From JAJCYK01 sp965224285 (GTDB taxonomy: Bacteria; Bacteroidota; Bacteroidia; Cytophagales; Cyclobacteriaceae): DNA of 64,000 bases. The DNA is taken from assembly GCA_965224285.1 (NCBI GenBank), contig OZ245043.1, positions 4,960,001 through 5,024,000 of the forward strand, in the 5' to 3' direction. Position 1 is the first letter of the stretch; the number at the start of each line of letters is the position of its first letter. The translations under genes and the position numbers were made by a program. Below the pieces are notes generated by a model that was given only the letters and a program-made list of their open reading frames with translations, was not told the origin of the DNA and ran no database searches. Shown in pieces: positions 27,875 to 35,089 of the stretch.

Positions 27875-28037
27875 TGTAGGGTGATGAAATTGGCAGACAT
27901 GCCCTCCTGTCTCGGGGGTGAAGATCATGGGACAAACGTAGCATAATCCCTCCTGGTTGAGGGTTGGGGTTGACCACCAATACTCTGAATGTGCTATGGC
28001 TAACCACTTCGTGGAGGTTCGAATCCTTCTCCTACAG
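27875..28037 (+). ncRNA. tRNA-like RNA with a giant structured variable region
   Basis: The two ends form a tRNA: acceptor strands 27875-27881 (TGTAGGG) and 28030-28036 (TCCTACA) pair fully. U8 and G9 follow, then a Leu-type D arm (ATG/CAT stem, loop with TTGG). The T arm at 28013-28029 has a five-pair stem and the loop TTCGAAT. The anticodon-like arm (27902-27918) has five pairs and the loop CTGTCTC, formally GUC with an odd U at position 37. Instead of a 10-20-nt variable arm, about 95 nt follow that can form GAAG/CTTC and TGG/CCA helices, an eight-pair helix 27937-27944/27991-27998, and two inner hairpins (27948-27963 and 27964-27980). The 3' CCA is not fully encoded. It has its own promoter box and terminator. 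I cannot match it to a named RNA family. Confidence 0.7.
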
Positions 28038-28064
28038 CAAAATTTTGGGTTAATGTTGTTTGTG

Positions 28065-28093
28065 AAAAAGGTTGCTTCAGGGCGGCCTTTTTT
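28065..28093 (+). terminator. rho-independent terminator of the tRNA-like RNA
   Basis: An 11-pair stem (AAAAAGG then TTGC pairing with GCGG then CCTTTTT, two G-U pairs) with a six-base loop ends in a T run. It lies 28 bases past the tRNA-like 3' end and 90 bases before the acyl-CoA synthetase start, so the RNA is a separate transcript. Confidence 0.8.
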
Positions 28094-28183
28094 GCTCTTT
28101 AGGCCCTAATTGCCAGGTCCCCTCCGATTAGGATATCTTATTTTTTTTTCTTTAATTCTCCAGAGAAAAACCTGAATTATTTC

Positions 28184-29845
28184 ATGACTGATTTTCCCTG
28201 GTTCACCAGTTATCCGGAGGGCGTACCCCGGAATATTGATGCTGATTTGTATAAAAATATCCCGGACCTTCTTAATTCAAGCATTGAAAAGTATCGAGAC
28301 CTTCCTGCTTTTGAAAACATGGGCAAGCAATTGACCTATGATGAGCTGGACCAATATACCAAGCAATTCGCAGCTTACCTGCAAAATGTGGTTGGCTTGA
28401 GCAAAGGAGACCGTATCGCCATTCAAATGCCCAATTTATTGCAATACCCCATTGCCATGTTTGGAGCATTGCGTGCAGGTTTAATCGTAGTGAATACCAA
28501 TCCGCTGTATACCTCCAGGGAAATGGAACATCAATTCAAGGACTCAGGGGCCACTGCAATTGTAATACTGGCCAACTTTGCCCATAATCTGGAGAAGATA
28601 CTGCCCCAAACTTCTATTAAAACCGTTATAGTGACCGAGATAGGAGATATGCTTGGTGGCTTTAAAGGTATGGTGGTTAATTTCGTAGTGAAAAGAATCA
28701 AGAAGATTGTACCCAGTTATCGCATTAAGGACACCATCAAATTTACGGACTGCTTAAAACAAGGAGACAAAGATAGCTATATCCATCCTGACCTGGATGC
28801 CGGAGACGTGGCCTTTCTGCAGTATACCGGAGGAACCACTGGTGTTTCCAAAGGAGCTATGCTAACTCATCGCAACGTGGTGGCAAATATGGAACAGCTT
28901 TACGCCTGGAACAGTCCATTATTAAAGGATGGTAAAGAATTAGTGGTGACAGCATTACCTCTTTATCACATCTTCGCTTTAGTGGTCAATTGTTTGATGA
29001 TGGTAAAAACAGGCGCCTTGAATCTTTTAATTACCAACCCCCGTGATATGCCGGCTTTTATTAAAGAGCTGAGTACTCATCAATTTACGGTGATAACCGG
29101 GGTAAATACCTTGTTTAATGGCTTGCTCAATCAGCCTGCATTTTCTTCTATCGATTTTAGCTCACTCAAGCTAACAGTGGGCGGCGGAATGGCGGTACAA
29201 AAAGCGGTAGCGCTCAAATGGGAAGAGGTGACCGGCGTACCTTTGATAGAAGGGTATGGCCTGACGGAGGCCTCTCCGGTATTGACTGCCAATCCGGTGG
29301 ATGGCAATGAAAGAATAGGGACTATCGGGTTGCCGATTCCCAGTACCGAAATCAAGATATTTTCTGACGAAGGGAGGGAGGTGCCTATGGGAGAGGTTGG
29401 TGAATTATGTGCCAGGGGTCCACAGGTAATGGCAGGATATTGGCAAAGACCGGCAGAGACCACTAAAACCATGTACGGAGATTGGTTGCGCACCGGTGAT
29501 ATGGCTGTAGCCAAGGAAGATGGATTCTTTCAAATAGTAGACCGCAAAAAGGATATGATCCTGGTGTCGGGCTTTAATGTTTACCCCAATGAAATTGAGG
29601 ATGTCATCTCCGGACATCCTAAGGTTTTGGAAGTAGCCGCAATAGGAGTGGAAGATCCTAAATCGACGGAAGCCGTTAAAGTATTTATCGTCAAGAAGGA
29701 TAGAAGCCTGACTGAAGACGAGATAATAAAGTTCTGTCGGGAAAACCTCACAGGCTACAAATGCCCTAAGCATGTAGAATTTAGGGAGGATTTACCTAAG
29801 TCCAATGTAGGAAAGATCCTTAGAAGAAAACTTAAGGATAACTAA
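28184..29845 (+). CDS. fadD: long-chain fatty-acid-CoA ligase
   Basis: This 553-residue adenylate-forming enzyme activates fatty acids to acyl-CoA through an acyl-AMP. The P-loop-like motif YTGGTTGVSKG is at 214-224. GYGLTEASP, the GDMAVAKEDGFF/DRKKDMIL hinge region and the C-terminal catalytic Lys segment SNVGKILRR follow. Length and motifs match FadD. It ends tail to tail with the AlkB-like gene, the stops overlapping by 14 bases. The two activities (alkane or fatty chain oxidation and acyl activation) could belong to one pathway. Confidence 0.95.
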   Translation: MTDFPWFTSYPEGVPRNIDADLYKNIPDLLNSSIEKYRDLPAFENMGKQLTYDELDQYTKQFAAYLQNVVGLSKGDRIAIQMPNLLQYPIAMFGALRAGLIVVNTNPLYTSREMEHQFKDSGATAIVILANFAHNLEKILPQTSIKTVIVTEIGDMLGGFKGMVVNFVVKRIKKIVPSYRIKDTIKFTDCLKQGDKDSYIHPDLDAGDVAFLQYTGGTTGVSKGAMLTHRNVVANMEQLYAWNSPLLKDGKELVVTALPLYHIFALVVNCLMMVKTGALNLLITNPRDMPAFIKELSTHQFTVITGVNTLFNGLLNQPAFSSIDFSSLKLTVGGGMAVQKAVALKWEEVTGVPLIEGYGLTEASPVLTANPVDGNERIGTIGLPIPSTEIKIFSDEGREVPMGEVGELCARGPQVMAGYWQRPAETTKTMYGDWLRTGDMAVAKEDGFFQIVDRKKDMILVSGFNVYPNEIEDVISGHPKVLEVAAIGVEDPKSTEAVKVFIVKKDRSLTEDEIIKFCRENLTGYKCPKHVEFREDLPKSNVGKILRRKLKDN

Positions 29846-30923
29846 TATCTTCTACTAAAGGATTCATCAGGCGATACCATAGGGGTGGCAGCAACGCCAC
29901 TAACATCATTCCTGGATAACCGGTCGGCATCTGGGGGCTATCCTGATGGTGAGATAACAACTGATACTTTTTACTGGCCTTGTAATGATGATCACTATGC
30001 CTGGATAATTCGAAAAGCATGATCCGGCCCAATAGGTGATCTGAATTCCAGCTATGCCAAGGTCGAACTCTTTCATAATGTCCATCTCCGATTGATTTTC
30101 TACTGAGCCCGTAGTGTTCGATGTAGTTCACTGTCTCTAAGAGCAGTATACCGATTACGGCCGATGCCGAAAAAGCGCCTAGCGCCTTCCAGCCGCCGAA
30201 CCACCAAATGCTGGCCAATAGTGCCAATTGTATCAATTGAAACCAGATCATTTCATTCTTCCAGGATAGTGTGGGGCACCCTAATTTTTGCAACCTGTCG
30301 GATTCCAGCTTCCAGGCGGAGAGATAACTGTGGACTAAAGATCGGCCCCAAAATCGATATAAAGACTCCCCCATACGAGCGGATCCCGGATCCTCAGGAG
30401 TGGATACCCGTTTGTGATGCCCGCGATTGTGCTCGATGAAAAAATGCATATATAAGGAGGATAATAACAAGATCTTGGAAAGCAGTTGCTCATACCAGGT
30501 TTTTCTATGTCCAAGCTCATGAGCTACATTTATGCCGAATACGCCACACATTATTCCCATAGCGGTAATCCTGCCGATCAGAGTAGGCACATCCGGAGGA
30601 TCCATTATACTCATTAGAAAATAGCACAAGGCACCCCATTGCAGAGGAACCATTAGATATAGTATCCAGTCGTAAAGAGGATCGTGTTTTATTTTTTGTA
30701 AATACTCTTCTTCCAGGTTTTCGTGATGAGGAGGGAAGAATAATTCCAATAGAGGTATCAAGCCGAATACATAGACCAAAGGTATATAAGTCAACCATCC
30801 GGTTGATTGGAAAGATATAATGACGGTTACTGGTATGGACAGTACTGAAGCATATTTAACGACATGCCAGTTAATACCGGAGCTTTCTAAAATCCTCAAC
30901 CTCATAGAATAAATATACAACAT
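29832..30923 (-). CDS. AlkB-type membrane di-iron hydroxylase
   Basis: This integral-membrane fatty-acid-desaturase-superfamily protein has the alkane 1-monooxygenase histidine boxes: HELGHR, EHNRGHH and RHSDHH, plus NYIEHYG. These bind two irons and hydroxylate terminal carbons of alkanes or similar chains, using electrons from rubredoxin; no rubredoxin gene is adjacent. I choose the Met at 30923 (363 residues), with 30905 as an alternative. A longer frame to 31022 would run into the divergent phosphatase gene and has an unlikely N terminus. Confidence 0.9.
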   Translation of the reverse strand: MLYIYSMRLRILESSGINWHVVKYASVLSIPVTVIISFQSTGWLTYIPLVYVFGLIPLLELFFPPHHENLEEEYLQKIKHDPLYDWILYLMVPLQWGALCYFLMSIMDPPDVPTLIGRITAMGIMCGVFGINVAHELGHRKTWYEQLLSKILLLSSLYMHFFIEHNRGHHKRVSTPEDPGSARMGESLYRFWGRSLVHSYLSAWKLESDRLQKLGCPTLSWKNEMIWFQLIQLALLASIWWFGGWKALGAFSASAVIGILLLETVNYIEHYGLSRKSIGDGHYERVRPWHSWNSDHLLGRIMLFELSRHSDHHYKASKKYQLLSHHQDSPQMPTGYPGMMLVALLPPLWYRLMNPLVEDISYP

Positions 30924-30965
30924 TAAGGGTATTCCAGGAATTCCAATGTAGATTTGGGGCTGGAT

Positions 30966-31652
30966 ATGGCGAGGACATGGGTTATTGGAGACATACATGG
31001 CGCTGCTAAAGCGCTGGAACAATGCTTACAGCGTGCCGAGGTTGATTTAGAACTGGATCATTTGATCGTATTGGGGGATGTCTGCGATGGATGGCCGGAA
31101 GTGGACAGGAGTATTGATCTGCTAGGTAAAATTCCTAGACTAAATTATATATTAGGTAATCATGATCAATGGACACTGGACTGGGCTCAAACCGGTAAGG
31201 CTCCGGAGATATGGGCTAGACAGGGCGGCCAGGCCACCATGGACTGTTATCCCCAAGGTATGCCATCTTCTCATATAAAATTCCTGGCTGAAGCTTCCAT
31301 GTACATATTGGACTCCAACCGCTTGTTTGTGCACGCCGGTATTCTTCCGGATGTTCCCTTAGAGCAACAGAATGAGGACATTTTTCTTTGGGATCGCAGC
31401 CTGTGTCACCTGGCTCTTAGATTGAAGGAAATGGGTGAGGAACGAACTCTATCCCCTTATCATGAAATCTTTATCGGGCATACTCCTACTATCAGATGCG
31501 GACAAGACAAACCAATTTTGGCTGGCAATGTCTGGATGATGGATACGGGTGCCGGTTGGGACGGACCTCTCACTATAATGGATGTCGATACCAAATCCAT
31601 ATATCAGAGTGATCCGGTCCCGAGATTGTACCCCGGAGTCAAAGGTCGATAA
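30966..31652 (+). CDS. calcineurin-like metallophosphatase
   Basis: This protein of about 228 residues is of the PPP/ApaH-like phosphoesterase group. Metal motifs are GDIHG near the N terminus, GDVCDGWPE and GNHD, with later His residues in FVHAG and GHTP. It could act on phosphoproteins or dinucleoside polyphosphates; specificity is not readable. The Met at 30966 places GDIHG seven residues in, as usual; 30954 is an alternative. It is divergent from the AlkB-like gene by only about 40 bases and convergent with the EF-G paralogue (7-base gap). Confidence 0.88.
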   Translation: MARTWVIGDIHGAAKALEQCLQRAEVDLELDHLIVLGDVCDGWPEVDRSIDLLGKIPRLNYILGNHDQWTLDWAQTGKAPEIWARQGGQATMDCYPQGMPSSHIKFLAEASMYILDSNRLFVHAGILPDVPLEQQNEDIFLWDRSLCHLALRLKEMGEERTLSPYHEIFIGHTPTIRCGQDKPILAGNVWMMDTGAGWDGPLTIMDVDTKSIYQSDPVPRLYPGVKGR

Positions 31653-31659
31653 TTTGGTT

Positions 31660-33792
31660 TTAGTGAACCTCCTCTAACTGCTGATTGTACTCCGACATCA
31701 GCTTTTGCTGTATATCGTAAGGAACCGGGGCATACTCCGCAAACGATCCGCTAAAATTGGCTTTGCCCTGGGTTATAGACCTCAAAGTTGTGGTATATCG
31801 ATCCAGCTCCGCCAAAGGTGTTCTGGCTTTAATAATCTGGTAAGAGCCTTTGGCTTCCATACCCTGAATTATTGATCTCCTAGATTGCAGATCTGTCATA
31901 ACCTCACCCATGAGGTCCTCAGGCACTACTACCTCCAGGTCATAAATTGGTTCCAGCAACTGAGGGTCTGCAGAGGTGAAGGCTTCCCGAAAAGCCATCA
32001 TCCCGGCGATCTTAAAAGAAATATCGTTGGAATCAACCGGGTGCATTTTTCCATCATATACCATTACCCTCACATCCCGCACATATGAGCCGGTGAGTGG
32101 CCCTTCCTCCATCTTTTCCAGGATACCTTTTCTGATTGAGGGCAGGAATCTGGTATCGATTACCCCGCCAACAATGCAATTATAAAACACCAGCTTACCT
32201 CCCCAGGGCAGATCGGTTTCTTCTTTATTGCGAACGTTGAAATCAGTGGGTTCTGGCATACCTTCCTCCCAGGGCTCAATGCGAAGATACACCTCACCGA
32301 ATTGACCGGCTCCTCCCGACTGCTTCTTATGACGGTATGAAGCATCAGCGCCTTTTCGAATAGTTTCTCTATAGGGTATTCTTGGAGTAATAAAGTCTAC
32401 TTCCAGATTATAAGTGTTCTCCAGCGCCCATTTTACCATAGCCAGGTGTAATTCGCCCTGACAGGAAAGGATCAACTGCTTTAATTCCCTGGAGTACTCG
32501 ACCTCTACCGTGGGGTCTTCCTGGTTGATCTTTTTCAGCACTTCACCCAGCTTTTCATCGTCGGATTTATTTTTAGCAATTATCGCAGTCCTCATACGCG
32601 GGCCGGGAAATTGAATGGATTTGATGGCTACTGGTTGACTTTTACCCCGTAAGGTGTGATTGGTCTCCGTGTCTTTAAGTTTTAGGGTAGCCCCGATGTC
32701 GCCCACTACCAGCTTATCTACCTGGTTTCGGTTTTTTCCGTCCATGATGAAGAGTTGGTTAAGCCTTTCGGACTGTCCCGTTTGTTGGTTGACCAGATCC
32801 ATGCCGGATTCCAGATTGCCGGAAATGACTTTAAAAAATGACATTTTCCCCAGGTTGGGTTCCACCAGGGTTTTAAAAATAAATAGCACCGGCTCACCTT
32901 GACTTTTCCTTTCCACCGCCTCTCCGTTTTCTGTGGGTTCGCCTTTCATTTCAATGGCCGAAGGTGCTACATTATCAATAAAGCCCATCATTCTGCCGCT
33001 ACCCATGTTTTTCTTGGCAGACAGGCAGAAAATCGGAAATACTTCATGATTTAGCATGCCAATTTTCAGGCCCTGCCGCATCTCGTCTTCGTTCAGAGAC
33101 CCTTTCTCAAAATACAGTTCCATCAGATCTTCATCATTCTCCGCAGCCTTTTCTACCAGTTCATTGTGTAGCTCTTCAGCTTTGGCTTTCTGGTCATCAG
33201 GAATGGGAAGCTTTTCCGGTTTTCCTCCATTCGCAGGGAACTTGTACATGGTCATTTTTAAAAGATCAATAATACTGTCAAAACCATCGCCCTGATTCAC
33301 CGGATACTGCATGAGAGTGGCTGCACTGCCAAACCTGTTTTTAATTGATTCCAGGGTACTGTCGAAATTTGATTTGGGGTGATCCAATTGATTTACGGCC
33401 AGTATTACCGGCTTCTCATAGCGGTCTGCGTAATTCCAGATCAATTCAGTGCCCACTTCGATGCCATGCTGGGCATTTATCAACAGTACGCAGGTGTCCG
33501 CTACCCTTATACTGGAGATGATCTCACCTATGAAATCATCCAGACCGGGAGTATCAATGATATTGATTTTGTAATCACGCCACTCGGTATGAAGGGCAGT
33601 GGCGTATACAGAATTTCCCCTTTCGTGCTCGATGCTATGATAGTCCGATACAGTATTCTGATCTTCTACAGTACCTCTGCGGTTTATTAATCCGGCTTCG
33701 TACAACATGGTCTCAGCCAAAGTTGTTTTTCCGGATTTTGCGGCCCCGAGAAGCACAATATTTTTAATGTGTTTGGCATCGAAAACTTTCAT
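31660..33792 (-). CDS. EF-G-like translational GTPase (divergent paralogue)
   Basis: This 710-residue protein has the five-domain EF-G layout. The GTPase motifs are altered: G1 is GAAKSGKTT (about 16-24) rather than the usual AHIDAGKTT, G3 is DTPGLDD and G4 is NQLD instead of NKxD. Domain IV (about 480-600) includes the KKQSGGAGQFGEV segment conserved in EF-G. It is probably an accessory elongation-factor-like GTPase of the EF-G2 class, not the main EF-G; its role (recycling, stress translation) is not decided by sequence. A hairpin with GCTGC/GCAGC arms sits in its leader at about 33829-33846. Confidence 0.88.
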   Translation of the reverse strand: MKVFDAKHIKNIVLLGAAKSGKTTLAETMLYEAGLINRRGTVEDQNTVSDYHSIEHERGNSVYATALHTEWRDYKINIIDTPGLDDFIGEIISSIRVADTCVLLINAQHGIEVGTELIWNYADRYEKPVILAVNQLDHPKSNFDSTLESIKNRFGSAATLMQYPVNQGDGFDSIIDLLKMTMYKFPANGGKPEKLPIPDDQKAKAEELHNELVEKAAENDEDLMELYFEKGSLNEDEMRQGLKIGMLNHEVFPIFCLSAKKNMGSGRMMGFIDNVAPSAIEMKGEPTENGEAVERKSQGEPVLFIFKTLVEPNLGKMSFFKVISGNLESGMDLVNQQTGQSERLNQLFIMDGKNRNQVDKLVVGDIGATLKLKDTETNHTLRGKSQPVAIKSIQFPGPRMRTAIIAKNKSDDEKLGEVLKKINQEDPTVEVEYSRELKQLILSCQGELHLAMVKWALENTYNLEVDFITPRIPYRETIRKGADASYRHKKQSGGAGQFGEVYLRIEPWEEGMPEPTDFNVRNKEETDLPWGGKLVFYNCIVGGVIDTRFLPSIRKGILEKMEEGPLTGSYVRDVRVMVYDGKMHPVDSNDISFKIAGMMAFREAFTSADPQLLEPIYDLEVVVPEDLMGEVMTDLQSRRSIIQGMEAKGSYQIIKARTPLAELDRYTTTLRSITQGKANFSGSFAEYAPVPYDIQQKLMSEYNQQLEEVH

Positions 33793-33882
33793 AGTATAAG
33801 GGGTTTTAGGAATAACATAAGGTAAAAGAAGCTGCCCCTGAGGAGCAGCAACTATTTTAAATTTAATTTATGACAGCTTAAA

Positions 33883-33904
33883 TTACAACTTATTATAGTT
33901 GTAA
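33883..33904. promoter_or_regulatory. 8-bp dyad between divergent genes
   Basis: TTACAACT, six bases, AGTTGTAA lies in the 176-base gap between the EF-G paralogue and a divergent secreted protein. It could be an operator for either; no T tract follows. Confidence 0.3.
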
Positions 33905-33968
33905 ATGGTCTAGTACTTTGGAGCTTGAGCTAAATCGTTGGATCCCCAGATGGAATGATTTATGATTT

Positions 33969-34439
33969 ATGATTAGGATTTACCTGACAATGTTTTTTCT
34001 ATCCTTTAGTTTTCATATGGTGAAGGGCCAGGACTGCGATGATATCAAACTTACCAGGGCAAAGCTGGAAGGTACGGTAAACCAAAAAGTATGGGTATTC
34101 ACCAGCGGGTTTGCCAATCGACGAAATATTTTATTATGTAATGAAAATATTCGGTTGTGTGAATCTCAGGGCTTAAGGCAAAGTGATTATATCAGGATCA
34201 ATATTCAGCCCAGGATCGAGCCTGGCATTTTTAATATTCAGTCTCCGCCTGGTCAGGATTTCGTAGTGGACGTGAAGAATATTTGGAATGGGGTTCCCTG
34301 CTATAGCTGTAGTGCCTGTGGTGTGATGGAAATCCTGGAGGTGGATACCGTGGCCAACCTAATACACGGTAATATCGATGCCCGATGGAAGGATGGTGAC
34401 CGGGTGCAAGGCAGTTTTTCAGTGCCTATCTGTCCCTAA
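33969..34439 (+). CDS. small secreted protein of unknown function
   Basis: This 156-residue protein has a signal peptide (about residues 1-20, ending VKGQ) and a Cys-rich mature part. It includes CYSCSACG near residue 114, two further Cys near 58 and 65, and a Cys near the C terminus. The Cys content suggests disulfide bonding in the periplasm or outside the cell. Family not recognised. Confidence 0.75.
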   Translation: MIRIYLTMFFLSFSFHMVKGQDCDDIKLTRAKLEGTVNQKVWVFTSGFANRRNILLCNENIRLCESQGLRQSDYIRINIQPRIEPGIFNIQSPPGQDFVVDVKNIWNGVPCYSCSACGVMEILEVDTVANLIHGNIDARWKDGDRVQGSFSVPICP

Positions 34440-34443
34440 AGTA

Positions 34444-34476
34444 GAACAGGCAATCGCCATTGGCAATCACCTGTTC
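34444..34476. terminator. inverted repeat between convergent genes
   Basis: GAACAGG and CCTGTTC form a seven-pair stem around a 19-base loop that can pair further inside (GGCAATC repeats). No clear T tract is present on either strand, so termination is uncertain, although the site between convergent genes fits. Confidence 0.35.
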
Positions 34477-34506
34477 CCATCGTGGATTATATAACTACTT
34501 AAATCC

Positions 34507-34953
34507 TTACTTTTGCTTGGTGGTTATCTCCACCACCCCGTTATTTCCCCGGGTCCCGTATCTTGATGCATCAGCACCTTTCAGAATATTAATGGTCTTT
34601 ATGTCGTTGACATTCACCATGGATGCTACTTGACTGTAATTGTTTCCTACTGGCACCCTATCCACTACGAACAGAGGGTCGGTACCTCCGGCTGAGCTCT
34701 GTCCTCCTCTGATGGCAACGGTGGTATTAGCTCCTTGTCCCTGTACCCGGACACCTGGTTTACGGCGCAATAGATCCGCCAAACTTAGATTGGCCGCAGT
34801 ATTTTCATCTGTTTCAACCGTAGTGGCTGATTCTGTCTTTGCTTTCTTTTTCTTTTTTTTCTTAGCCTTTTGGTCCTGGGCATCAGCATGAAATGCTAAT
34901 CCTATGGTTAAGATGGCAATAAAGCACAATTTAAGTAGTCTTGTAATAGTCAT
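34507..34953 (-). CDS. stand-alone TonB-receptor plug-domain protein
   Basis: This 148-residue protein has a signal peptide (about 1-25), a run of seven or more Lys (near 29-38), a linker, then one TonB-dependent-receptor plug domain (about 55-146: LADLLRRKPGVRVQG, DPLFVVDRVPVG, then IKTINILKGADASRYG and GVVEITTK). There is no beta-barrel. Such short plug-only proteins occur in Bacteroidota; function is unknown. It follows the receptor/DUF4249 cluster by 136 bases on the same strand. The Lys run comes from an A-rich tract that could be prone to slippage. Confidence 0.85.
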   Translation of the reverse strand: MTITRLLKLCFIAILTIGLAFHADAQDQKAKKKKKKKAKTESATTVETDENTAANLSLADLLRRKPGVRVQGQGANTTVAIRGGQSSAGGTDPLFVVDRVPVGNNYSQVASMVNVNDIKTINILKGADASRYGTRGNNGVVEITTKQK

Positions 34954-35089
34954 GATCTTTTAAATAGTTATAATTCCTGTTTAGTATACTGTAAAACTAG
35001 TTAGTGGGTTTGTTAGTTGTTGTTAAAATTTGTCAATAATTGTCACAAATTTTGTTCCATATTAATGTAGTAATGTAAACGACTGTTTG

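Noticed and set aside
27875..28037. tRNA interrupted by a group I intron, or tmRNA
   Set aside because: The anticodon-like arm closes by itself, the insert is only ~95 nt and lacks the conserved group I core, and no tmRNA tag frame or tmRNA ends are seen.
33829..33846. Terminator between the EF-G paralogue and the divergent secreted protein
   Set aside because: The GCTGC/GCAGC hairpin lies between divergent starts and has no adequate T tract; a leader hairpin is more likely.
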